NCBI GenBank assembly: GCA_902836505.1
Contig: CADFQU010000047.1
Location: 1-7,210, forward strand
Length of the DNA stretch: 7,210 bases
Direction: 5' to 3'
From: Streptococcaceae bacterium
GTDB lineage: Bacteria > Bacillota > Bacilli > Lactobacillales > Streptococcaceae
A model generated the notes under the pieces. The model was given only the letters and a program-made list of their open reading frames with translations, ran no database searches and was not told where the DNA came from. The translations under genes were made by a program, and so were the position numbers. This document shows positions 1-6,593 of this stretch, piece after piece (the first letter of the stretch is position 1; every line of letters starts with the position of its first letter).

Positions 1-82
1 TAAGGCGACGACTGCCGTCCGTTCGGCCCGTACCTCCAAGGCAGCGGCGACCAACAGGTTTGAGGTAAATCAATGAGGTTAC
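1..82 (-). other. GC-rich transcribed stretch of unknown identity (5' leader or RNA gene, partial)
   Basis: This stretch lies directly downstream of a strong minus-strand promoter and runs off the left edge. Its first 60 bases are clearly richer in GC than the rest of the window and can form local pairings: CTGCC at 12-16 with GGCAG at 40-44, and, as an alternative, GCCG at 14-17 with CGGC at 24-27. No reading frame here has an ATG with a ribosome binding site. This fits a structured 5' leader or the start of a small stable RNA. I could not match it to tmRNA, RNase P RNA, SRP RNA, T-box, FMN, TPP or preQ1 elements from memory, so no identity is given. Confidence 0.3.
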
Positions 83-88
83 TGTATC

Positions 89-116
89 AGTATACCACTT
101 TCCTACCTCCTGTCAA
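89..116 (-). promoter_or_regulatory. Strong sigma-A promoter firing leftward
   Basis: On the minus strand a perfect -35 box TTGACA (111-116) is followed after 16 bases by TATACT (89-94), a near-consensus -10 box. The AT-rich run just upstream (121-145) could act as an UP element. Transcription would start near base 82 and leave the window at base 1. It is divergent from trkA and drives a gene or RNA that is not in the window. Confidence 0.75.
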
Positions 117-207
117 CTATTTCGACAAAAAAATTTCACTTTTTTACATTCTCTTTCATGTATTGAAGAGAATCTGGCTCTTTACGCCCTATTTCCACCA
201 TTAAGAG

Positions 208-236
208 GTGATTTTTTTTTGAAAATAGAGTAAGAT
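208..236 (+). promoter_or_regulatory. Candidate trkA promoter, weak
   Basis: TAAGAT at 231-236, or the overlapping TAGAAT at 236-241, can serve as a -10 box in front of trkA. The matching -35 position (208-213, GTGATT) is poor. It sits beside a run of nine T (212-220). A start near 243 would give a leader of about 20 bases containing the trkA ribosome binding site. The assignment is tentative. Confidence 0.3.
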
Positions 237-262
237 AGAATCATACTTTGGAGGAAATATTC

Positions 263-1618
263 ATGAAAATTATTGTAGTTGGAGGCGGTAAAGTCGGAAC
301 AGCCCTCTGTCGTTCCCTCGTCGCAGAAAATCACGATGTCATCTTGATTGAACAAGATGAAGCCGTTGTTAATCATATTACCAAACGCTACGATATCATT
401 GGTATTGTTGGAAATGGTGCCAACTTTAAAATTCTAGAACAAGCAGATGTGGCTGACTGTGACATTTTTGTCGCCCTGACAGAGCAAGACGAAGTCAATA
501 TGGTATCTGCCGTTTTGGCTAAGAAAATGGGAGCCAAAGAGACCGTTGTCCGCGTCCGGAATCCAGAATACTCAAATTCTTATTTCAAAGAAAAAAATAT
601 TCTTGGCTTCTCTCTAGTCGTCAATCCTGAGCTTCTAGCAGCTCGCTACATTGCTAACAGTATTGACTTTCCAAACGCCTTGTCTGTTGAGCATTTTGCT
701 AGTGGACGGGTCGCTTTTATGGAATTTATCATCAAAGAGGAAAGCCCTCTCTGTCAGATGACCCTTTCTCAATTCAGGAAGAAATATGGAAACATTATTA
801 TCTGTGCTATCGAACGACAAGGTCAGTTAACGATTCCAGATGGGGACTTCACTTTACAAGCCTTTGATAAGATTTTTATGACGGGAAATCGAGTGGAAAT
901 TGTGAATTTCCACAATAGCATTCGTCCTCAGGTTGTTAAAAGTCTCCTCCTTATTGGTGCTGGTAAGATTTCCTACTATCTTCTGAATATTCTTAGTAAT
1001 AATAAACGAAAAATCGACTTAAAAGTGATTGAAATCGATCAAAAACGGGCAGAATGGTTTAGTCAAGAATTCCCTGACCTCTATGTCATCCAAGGCGACG
1101 GGACATCAAAAGATATCCTAATGGAGGAACGCGCCGGTAACTTTGATGCCGTGGCAACCTTAACGGGCGTCGACGAAGAAAACATTATCTCTTCCATGTT
1201 CCTGAATAGTATTGGTGTACAAAAGAATATTACCAAGGTCAACCGGACCAGCTTACTTGAAATCATTGATCGCCAAGATTTTTCAAGTATTGTGACACCG
1301 AAGGGAATCGCAGTTGATACGATCATGCATTTCATCCGCGGACGCTACAATGCCCGTTATTCAAATCTTGAAGCCTTGCACCACGTCGCCAATGGCCAAA
1401 TTGAAACTCTTCAATTCCAGATTCGGGAAGAAAATAAGATGACAGGCAAGCCTTTGGCTCAACTGAAATTGAAAAAAGGTGTTCTGATCGCGGCCATTAT
1501 CCGAAACGGGAAAGCCATTTTCCCAACTGGAGATGACCATCTTTTGATAGGGGATCGCATAATCGTTACTACCCTAATCAGCAATATCACGAAAATCTAT
1601 GATTTGTTAGAGGGGTAA
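263..1618 (+). CDS. trkA: Trk system potassium uptake protein TrkA (double RCK protein)
   Basis: This is the cytoplasmic regulatory subunit of a Trk K+ uptake system, which gates the membrane subunit TrkH by binding nucleotides. The protein has 451 residues, the usual length for TrkA with two RCK_N/RCK_C pairs. The first Rossmann fold begins at once with GGGKVG (7-12) and ends its second strand with E30. RCK_C1 spans about 138-216. The second fold has GAGKIS (232-237), where the last glycine is replaced by serine, and acidic E257. RCK_C2 spans about 368-450. The ATG at 263 is chosen because GGAGG (250-254) lies eight bases upstream and the protein then starts directly at the Rossmann strand; a TTG at 248 would lie over that site. 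trkH starts three bases after the stop. RCK_C domains of related proteins bind c-di-AMP; binding here is inference. Confidence 0.95.
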   Translation: MKIIVVGGGKVGTALCRSLVAENHDVILIEQDEAVVNHITKRYDIIGIVGNGANFKILEQADVADCDIFVALTEQDEVNMVSAVLAKKMGAKETVVRVRNPEYSNSYFKEKNILGFSLVVNPELLAARYIANSIDFPNALSVEHFASGRVAFMEFIIKEESPLCQMTLSQFRKKYGNIIICAIERQGQLTIPDGDFTLQAFDKIFMTGNRVEIVNFHNSIRPQVVKSLLLIGAGKISYYLLNILSNNKRKIDLKVIEIDQKRAEWFSQEFPDLYVIQGDGTSKDILMEERAGNFDAVATLTGVDEENIISSMFLNSIGVQKNITKVNRTSLLEIIDRQDFSSIVTPKGIAVDTIMHFIRGRYNARYSNLEALHHVANGQIETLQFQIREENKMTGKPLAQLKLKKGVLIAAIIRNGKAIFPTGDDHLLIGDRIIVTTLISNITKIYDLLEG

Positions 1619-1621
1619 GCC

Positions 1622-3082
1622 ATGAATAAAAGTATGATTCGCTACCTTTTAGCAAAACTCCTTTTGATTGAAGCCATGCTGCTCTGTGTTCCGATTGTGG
1701 TTGCACTCCTCAATCTAAAGAATGATTTTGTTGTGAAAGATAGTCCAGCTGTCTTTATCTCCCTATTTGCAACCATTGCCATCCTCCTTCTTCTGTGAGG
1801 AATTGGTACCTTACTCAAGCCCAAAGATTTTCACATCTACGCCAAAGAAGTCGTTCTCATTGTGGCTTTGTGTTGGATCCTCTGGTCCTTCTTCGGAGCC
1901 CTTCCCTTTGTCTTCTCAGGACAAATCCCAAACATTATTGATGCTTTTTTCGAGATTAGCTCTGGTTTTACGACCACAGGGGCGACTATTTTAAATGACG
2001 TCTCTGTTCTCAGCCCTTCTCTTCTCTTCTGGCGTAGTTTTACCCACTTAATCGGAGGGATGGGGGTGTTGGTTTTTGCCCTAGCAATTATGGACAACAA
2101 TAAGAACGGCCACCTCGAAGTGATGAAGGCAGAAGTTCCTGGCCCGGTATTTGGTAAAATTGTATCCAAACTCAAGAATACAGCCCAAATCCTTTATTAC
2201 CTCTATTTGGCCCTCTTCTTCCTCTTTGTCGTGATCTACTTCTGTGCTGGCATGCCCCTGTATGATAGTTTTATCATTGCTATGGGAACTGCTGGTACTG
2301 GTGGATTTACCGTCTTCAATGACGGGATAGCCCACTACCATTCGACCCTCATCACCTATTTGGTCAGCTTTGGAGTCTTGGTCTTTGGGGTCAATTTTAA
2401 CCTTTATTACTACATCATGCTTCGCAAGTTCAAAGCCTTCTTCGGCGATGAGGAACTTCGCACCTACCTGATGATTGTCGGGGTTTCTTCCCTTTTGATT
2501 GCCTGCAACATTTTCCATCTCTATCATAATTTTGTGGATAGTTTTGAAATGTCCTTTTTCCAAGTCTCCAATGTCATTACCACGACTGGATTTGGTTTTG
2601 GCAATACTGTTGATTGGCCGCTCTTTTCTCAGTTCCTCCTTCTCATGCTCATGGTGGTTGGTGGATCCGCTGGTTCAACGGCCGGGGGACTAAAAGTGAT
2701 TCGTTGCTTGATTTTAGCTCGGATCGGTAAGAATCAAATTCGTTCGACTCTCTCACCAAACCGGGTGATGACCCTACATGTAAATGGCACTGCCTTGGAT
2801 AAGGACACCCAGCACAAAATCTTAAAATATTTCGTAGTCTATACCTTGATTACGATCGCCCTCATTGCGGTTGTCAGCTTTGATAGCAACAATTTTATGA
2901 CGGTCGTCAGTGCAGTCTTTAGTTGCTTTAACAATATCGGACCGATGATTGGGACAACGGATACCTTCGCTATCTTTAGCCCTATCTCTAAGCTCTTACT
3001 ATCGATCGCCATGATTGCAGGACGGTTAGAAATCTACCCTATGTTACTGCTATTTATGCCTCGCACTTGGTCCGATCGCTAA
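1622..3082 (+). pseudogene. trkH: Potassium uptake protein TrkH, interrupted by an in-frame TGA
   Basis: This is the K+-translocating membrane subunit that partners TrkA. It starts at ATG 1622 behind AGAGGGG (1609-1615). The frame runs 58 codons, meets TGA at 1796-1798, then continues open in the same frame to TAA at 3080-3082, about 486 codons in all, near the normal TrkH length. The N-terminal piece holds the first membrane helices. The downstream part carries all four pore loops, counting codons from 1622: TTTGA near 117-121, GTAGTGGF 222-229, TTTGFGFG 320-327 and NNIGPM 437-442. The TrkH hallmark GGSAGSTAGG is at 347-356. No frameshift or second stop is seen, so the lesion is recent, an error, or read through. 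A GTG at 1862 could begin a 406-residue piece, but it has no clear ribosome binding site and would lack the first helices. A likely ancestral codon is GGA, TGG or CGA (inference). Confidence 0.9.
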
Positions 3083-3086
3083 AAAC

Positions 3087-3121
3087 AAAAAGTTTTGGAG
3101 AATTTCCAAAACTTTTTTTTT
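3087..3121. terminator. Bidirectional rho-independent terminator between trkH and yidD
   Basis: AGTTTTGGA (3091-3099) pairs perfectly with TCCAAAACT (3105-3113) around the loop GAATT. The stem can be extended by AAAA (3087-3090) against TTTT (3114-3117). A run of nine T follows on the plus strand, and the A-rich flank (3081-3090) gives a U-rich tract on the minus strand. It therefore should end both the trkAH transcript and the convergent scpAB-rluB-yidD transcript. Confidence 0.88.
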
Positions 3122-3159
3122 TGCTCTGAGTGAGACTTCTTATAAAATTTTGCACTAAC

Positions 3160-3414
3160 TTAATTTTCGCTTTTCTCTTCTTCTAGGTGGCTTCTCAGAC
3201 TGAAATGATCCGGAACTGGATCTACTCCAGTCTTGCTCCAGGGATGGCAACGAAGAATCCGAGCAAGCCCCATTAGAATCCCTTTTAAACCATGCCGTTC
3301 AATGGCTTGAATCATATAGTTGGAGCAGGTAGGACTATAGCGACAGGAAGGTGGAAAGAGGGGTGAAAGAAGGCGTTGATAGAGACGAACAAGGCCGATC
3401 GCACATTTCTTCAT
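3160..3414 (-). CDS. yidD: YidD, membrane protein insertion efficiency factor
   Basis: This small protein of 84 residues belongs to the YidD (DUF37) family. Members sit at the inner face of the membrane and assist YidC/Sec-dependent insertion of membrane proteins. The family signature is complete: YQRLLSP near residues 12-18, [10 protein letters not shown] at 24-33, RILRCHP at 52-58 and G-VDPVP at 63-68, with the conserved cysteines C24, C30 and C56. The start ATG shares its A with the stop of rluB (TAATG at 3416-3412). The ribosome binding site is weak, so translation probably depends on coupling to rluB. It is the last gene of the minus-strand operon, followed by the shared terminator. In many bacteria yidD lies beside rnpA/yidC; its place after rluB is the streptococcal arrangement. 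Confidence 0.93.
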   Translation of the reverse strand: MKKCAIGLVRLYQRLLSPLFPPSCRYSPTCSNYMIQAIERHGLKGILMGLARILRCHPWSKTGVDPVPDHFSLRSHLEEEKSEN

Positions 3415-4142
3415 TATTTTTTCGTCTTTGTCACCGCAAGGGTATGCAATTGGCTGATTTCTTTTTTATTGAGACGGCGGTATTCACCAGGACGAAGTCC
3501 AGAAACGTCTAAATTTCCAAATTGGGTCCGAGACAATTTATCCACCAAGAGGCCAATGGCTTCAAACATCTTCTTGACTTGGTGATTGCGTCCTTCATGG
3601 ATGGTCAATTGGACAACTGAGCGATTCTTTTCTGGATCAACCTTTAGAATCTCATAGGTTGCTGGCTTGGTCTTTTTACCATCAATGGTCACACCACGAG
3701 TCAAGGGACGCAAGTTTTCTTTGTTCGCCAATCCCTTCACACGCGCAACATAAACCTTATCGATCTCATTACGCGGGTGGATCATTTCATCCGTAAAATC
3801 ACCATCATTGGTCAAAATCAGAACACCAGAAGTATCCCAGTCCAAACGACCGACAGGATAAATCCGTTCCTTGACTTGCGGTAACAAATCAATAACAGTT
3901 GGTCTCCCTTTATCGTCTGATACACTGGAAATGACTCCTCTTGGTTTATTTAAAAGGTAGTAAACCTTCTCTTCGTTGTAGATCGGTTGACCTTCTACTT
4001 CCACCTTGTCTCCAGACTTGATCGTCGTCGCCAATTCACGGACCACTTGACCATTTACAGTGACAAGGCCTTGTTTAATCAATTCCTCTGCTTTACGCCG
4101 GCTTGCGACACCAGCATGAGCAATATATTTATTAATTCTCAT
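3414..4142 (-). CDS. rluB: 23S rRNA pseudouridine synthase, RluB/RsuA family
   Basis: The enzyme isomerises a uridine of 23S rRNA to pseudouridine (U2605 in E. coli numbering for RluB). The protein has 242 residues. An S4 RNA-binding domain covers about residues 1-60 ([21 protein letters not shown]). The catalytic domain follows, with LNKPRGV (64-70), the active-site motif GRLDWDTSG (98-106) carrying catalytic D101, and [11 protein letters not shown] (183-193). The ATG at 4142 is preferred over a TTG one codon upstream because GAGG with good spacing precedes it and members of this family begin MRINKYIA. The start overlaps the end of scpB by 11 bases, and the stop overlaps yidD by one base. 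The site specificity (RluB rather than another RsuA-type enzyme) is inferred from family resemblance and from the scpAB neighbourhood common in Firmicutes. Confidence 0.93.
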   Translation of the reverse strand: MRINKYIAHAGVASRRKAEELIKQGLVTVNGQVVRELATTIKSGDKVEVEGQPIYNEEKVYYLLNKPRGVISSVSDDKGRPTVIDLLPQVKERIYPVGRLDWDTSGVLILTNDGDFTDEMIHPRNEIDKVYVARVKGLANKENLRPLTRGVTIDGKKTKPATYEILKVDPEKNRSVVQLTIHEGRNHQVKKMFEAIGLLVDKLSRTQFGNLDVSGLRPGEYRRLNKKEISQLHTLAVTKTKK

Positions 4143-4701
4143 CAATTTCCTCAGTTCTTTCTGTAAATAATTGGCTTTCTTGACCGATTAACTCCGTCTC
4201 TTCAACAATTGGTAGCTCGTCTAGATGGTTAATCCCCATATAATCCAAAAAGTAATCTGTCGTCACATAGAGATTGGGTCTCCCAATGACTTCCTTCTTC
4301 CCATCTTCTCGAATCAACTCAAAAGAAAGTAATTTTGAAATGGCCCCACTAGAGTTCACTCCACGAATATCATCGACTTCAATCCGAGTAATCGGCTGTT
4401 TATAGGCAATGATGGAGAGAGTTTCCAAGGCAGCTCGAGAGAGACTTTGATTCATTGGTGACTTTGAATACTCACGTAACAGCTCTGCATATTGGGACTT
4501 GGTCACTAATTTATAGGTTGACGCTGTCTCCAATAAGGCCATACTAGAATCCTGATCCTGCTCGTACTTCTGGGCTAATTTTTCTAAACTTTGAATTACT
4601 CCTGTGGGAGGAAGGGATAAGAGGTCGGCAATCTGTCTCACCGTCAAACCATCTTCTCCTGCAACAAACAAGAGAGCCTCCATCTCTGCAATTTTACTCA
4701 T
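4132..4701 (-). CDS. scpB: Segregation and condensation protein ScpB
   Basis: ScpB is the dimeric winged-helix (kite) subunit that binds the middle of the kleisin ScpA in the SMC-ScpAB condensin, acting on the nucleoid in chromosome compaction and segregation. The protein has 189 residues, the normal size. The first winged helix spans about 5-80. The second spans about 85-165 and contains the family's best conserved stretch: [20 protein letters not shown] (87-106), then [12 protein letters not shown] (110-121) and [18 protein letters not shown] (140-157). The C-terminal tail is acidic (E167-E188). ATG at 4701 overlaps the scpA stop by eight bases (ATGAGTAA), and an AGGA-type site lies inside the scpA end, so the two subunits are probably translated in a coupled way. 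Confidence 0.96.
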   Translation of the reverse strand: MSKIAEMEALLFVAGEDGLTVRQIADLLSLPPTGVIQSLEKLAQKYEQDQDSSMALLETASTYKLVTKSQYAELLREYSKSPMNQSLSRAALETLSIIAYKQPITRIEVDDIRGVNSSGAISKLLSFELIREDGKKEVIGRPNLYVTTDYFLDYMGINHLDELPIVEETELIGQESQLFTERTEEIDEN

Positions 4702-5404
4702 TCTTTAATCCTACTAAAATAATATCTCCAAATGGTTCTTCCTGAAGAGCCTCAACTTCTTGTACTTTAATTAATTCTAAAGTCGCCAAAAAGACTGTAA
4801 TTAGTTCGTTGACATCCTTGGCTTCCTCAAAAATATCTTGTAGCAAGATTCTCTTACCAGGTTGACACAATTGACGAACAACATTCATCAGGTCTTCAAT
4901 TTTATACTCGTCTCGAACAATAGTCGTATGATTTTGTCGAAATTCTTCCTTCTTTTTCGTTAACAATTTTGAAAAGGCCAAGAAAAGATCAATCGTGGTC
5001 TTGTCATGGACCAATTCAGCATCATCATAGACTAATTCCGTTTTGGGTTTTGAAAAGTACTGGGCTCTCTCCTCGTGTTGAAGGGCCATCTTTTCACCCA
5101 ATAGTTTAAACTTCCGGTACTCTTCGATTTGAGACAGGAGGTCCTGCTCCAAATCTTCTTCATCCGTTGCTTGCTCCGCAATTTTTGGAAGGAGACGCCG
5201 ACTCTTAATCAAGGTCAACTGACTGGCCATCAGCATGTATTCACCAGCAACCTCTAGCCTCATGGCTTGAAGGGTCGTTAAATAGGCCAAGTACTGCTCG
5301 ATCACCTCAATTAGAGGAACCTCATAAATATCCATCTGATATTTTGAAACGAGGTGTAAGAGAAGATCCAAGGGACCTTCAAAATCCTTTATTTTAATAT
5401 CCAT
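4694..5404 (-). CDS. scpA: Segregation and condensation protein ScpA (kleisin)
   Basis: ScpA is the kleisin that bridges the SMC dimer and carries ScpB. The protein has 236 residues. The N-terminal helical domain that contacts the SMC neck opens with the signature [12 protein letters not shown] (8-19) and includes the region around [16 protein letters not shown] (58-73). A charged linker (about 80-130) binds ScpB in the family. The C-terminal winged helix that contacts the SMC head includes [15 protein letters not shown] (201-215) and ends with FGDIIL (225-230). ATG at 5404 shares one base with the stop of the xerD-like gene (TAATG), and the ribosome binding site is weak, which again points to coupling. 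smc itself is not in the window. Confidence 0.96.
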   Translation of the reverse strand: MDIKIKDFEGPLDLLLHLVSKYQMDIYEVPLIEVIEQYLAYLTTLQAMRLEVAGEYMLMASQLTLIKSRRLLPKIAEQATDEEDLEQDLLSQIEEYRKFKLLGEKMALQHEERAQYFSKPKTELVYDDAELVHDKTTIDLFLAFSKLLTKKKEEFRQNHTTIVRDEYKIEDLMNVVRQLCQPGKRILLQDIFEEAKDVNELITVFLATLELIKVQEVEALQEEPFGDIILVGLKNE

Positions 5405-6135
5405 TACTTATACTTTTCTAAGGTAACAAGAGTTTTTAAACCGAGCTCGCGGGCGATGCTAAACAGATCCATCCCCTGTTCTCTTTGTTTTAAAATGTAT
5501 TGTTCCCGTAAGGATTGCGCCGAAAGATTCTCAAAGCCTTTTTCCAATAGGAAAGACTCTAATTGACGGAAGCCCCACTGACGCGAATAGGCCTTGCCCT
5601 TGTTATCAAATAAATAAGTCCCCGTCATCAAATCTGTCAACTCTCCCAGAAGTGCATCCGGAATGCGCAAGACCCGTTTCTGTCCTTCTTTCCCTACACG
5701 TAAAACCTGAAAATCGAGTTCAATATCAACGATTTTCAACTGAAGAATTTCACTAGGTAACAAGCCCATCTCGACAATCAAGAGGGCAATCAAGCGTCCT
5801 TGGGATTGGTCTGAGCCTTCCCACAAAAGGGATAAATCCAATAACTCTTGATCGTGGCTCTTGGACACAGAGACTTTTGGAAGGACCAAGCGATGGTAAT
5901 CCTCAATAACCTGATGTTGATAAAGATAAAATAGAAACTGATTGACGGCAGAAAGCTTCCGTTTTTGAACAGCTGGTTTAAAATCCTTAATCGAAGCTTG
6001 ATATATTCGAAGATTGGTATCTGAGACATGGTTATGAATCGTATCCACGAACTGATCCAAATCATAAGAATAGGCCGCCTGCGAATTTTCACTTAAGTCT
6101 TTTTCTTTGATAAAACTAGCTATGTATTCTTTCAT
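5404..6135 (-). CDS. XerD-like tyrosine recombinase family protein, probably catalytically impaired
   Basis: The protein has 243 residues and the two-part layout of Xer recombinases: a SAM-like DNA-binding domain (about 1-75) and a catalytic-type domain (about 95-243). Several catalytic positions are changed. The first arginine (GLRxSE in active enzymes) reads GLLPSE (124-129). The H-x-L-R-H box reads QSLRE (207-211), so only R210 remains. The LGH position is LGL (231-233). The nucleophile Y242 is kept at the expected spacing. This is the streptococcal XerD-like subfamily, which lies upstream of scpAB and is not the enzyme that resolves chromosome dimers at difSL; that is XerS. A DNA-binding or structural role near the SMC machinery is possible but unproven. 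ATG at 6135 has a GAGGA site upstream and overlaps the preceding stop by four bases (ATGA). Confidence 0.88.
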   Translation of the reverse strand: MKEYIASFIKEKDLSENSQAAYSYDLDQFVDTIHNHVSDTNLRIYQASIKDFKPAVQKRKLSAVNQFLFYLYQHQVIEDYHRLVLPKVSVSKSHDQELLDLSLLWEGSDQSQGRLIALLIVEMGLLPSEILQLKIVDIELDFQVLRVGKEGQKRVLRIPDALLGELTDLMTGTYLFDNKGKAYSRQWGFRQLESFLLEKGFENLSAQSLREQYILKQREQGMDLFSIARELGLKTLVTLEKYK

Positions 6136-6593
6136 ATTTTCCTCATCTCGTATTCATTTGAGAAATTGTGCATGAGGGAGTTGATGGCTTTTAAAATGGA
6201 TTTTCGAGTAATGATTCCTTCAAAGACTCCATCCTCTGAAACAACCGGTAGAAAGGATTCCTCTACCAACTTATGCAAGACTTCTGTCACAGTATAATCT
6301 TTCCCTAAGCGCTCTCCATCCGTTTTTGTCATATGAACGATGTCCATGGATGAAAAGACTTCATCAGAATAATCATGTTTCATTTGGTAAGAAAGAATGT
6401 CTGTTAAAGAAATCGTCCCTACGTACTTCATCTGATCGGTCACAACAGGAACACGAGTGTAGCTAATTTGACTGAGCACCAAGATAGCATGATCCACATT
6501 GTGGGTATCAATTAAAACAGCTAAATTGCGCGCTGGAGTAAAAAAAGACTTGTCGTCTCGAAGAATAAATTCCTGAAATTCATTAACAATAAT
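6132..6593 (-). CDS. cbpB: CBS-pair domain protein (CbpB/YkuL-like) with an apparent ATT start codon
   Basis: The protein of 153 codons consists of two CBS domains: about 15-75 ([10 protein letters not shown], then YTRVPVVTD and YVGTISLTDIL) and about 85-140 (DIVHMTKT, then FLPVVSEDG and FEGIITRKSIL). Studied relatives (Listeria CbpB, Bacillus DarB) bind c-di-AMP and stimulate the (p)ppGpp synthetase Rel; that role is inference here. The natural start is unusual. A good site AAAGGAG (6608-6602) lies eight bases before ATT at 6593, followed by the expected N-terminus [10 protein letters not shown], and no in-frame ATG, GTG or TTG exists there. One base (6591) would restore ATG. The first in-frame standard start is GTG at 6497, but it would cut off 33 residues including the first strand and helix of CBS1, and it has no ribosome binding site. 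The stop overlaps the xerD-like ATG by four bases. Confidence 0.85.
   Translation of the reverse strand: MIVNEFQEFILRDDKSFFTPARNLAVLIDTHNVDHAILVLSQISYTRVPVVTDQMKYVGTISLTDILSYQMKHDYSDEVFSSMDIVHMTKTDGERLGKDYTVTEVLHKLVEESFLPVVSEDGVFEGIITRKSILKAINSLMHNFSNEYEMRKI

Noticed and set aside
2..76. Plus-strand open frame at the left edge as the end of an upstream gene
   Set aside because: The frame is arginine/threonine/alanine-rich with no recognisable motif, and the region is better explained as transcribed leftward from the strong minus-strand promoter.
219..247. TTGAAA (219-224) with CATACT (242-247) as the trkA promoter
   Set aside because: Spacing is 17 bases, but transcription would begin near 254, at the end of the Shine-Dalgarno sequence, leaving the message without its ribosome binding site.
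248..262. TTG at 248 as the trkA start
   Set aside because: It precedes and overlaps the Shine-Dalgarno sequence itself; ATG 263 has ideal spacing and gives the normal N-terminus.
1796..1798. TGA in trkH as a selenocysteine or programmed readthrough codon
   Set aside because: No hairpin of the bacterial selenocysteine type is evident just downstream, TrkH proteins are not selenoproteins, and the context TGA-GGA is not a known readthrough signal.
1862..1864. GTG at 1862 as the native trkH start
   Set aside because: The same frame upstream codes for typical TrkH N-terminal helices from an ATG with a ribosome binding site at the trkA junction; GTG 1862 has no good site and lies inside a conserved helix.
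1837..2175. Minus-strand open frame of 112 codons opposite trkH
   Set aside because: Shadow of the conserved pore-loop region; no homology-like motifs and no start signals.
2081..2563. Minus-strand open frame of 160 codons inside trkH
   Set aside because: It lies opposite a strongly conserved membrane protein, has no ribosome binding site or recognisable domain, and its composition is that of the complement of hydrophobic codons.
4143..4145. TTG at 4145 as the rluB start
   Set aside because: The adjacent ATG at 4142 is the standard start for the family and is better spaced from GAGG.
5790..6092. Frame of 100 codons within the xerD-like gene on the same strand
   Set aside because: Fully contained in an intact gene in another frame, with no recognisable motif.
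6495..6497. GTG at 6497 as the start of the CBS-pair protein
   Set aside because: It removes 33 residues of well-conserved CBS1 sequence and lacks a ribosome binding site; the frame upstream clearly codes back to 6593.
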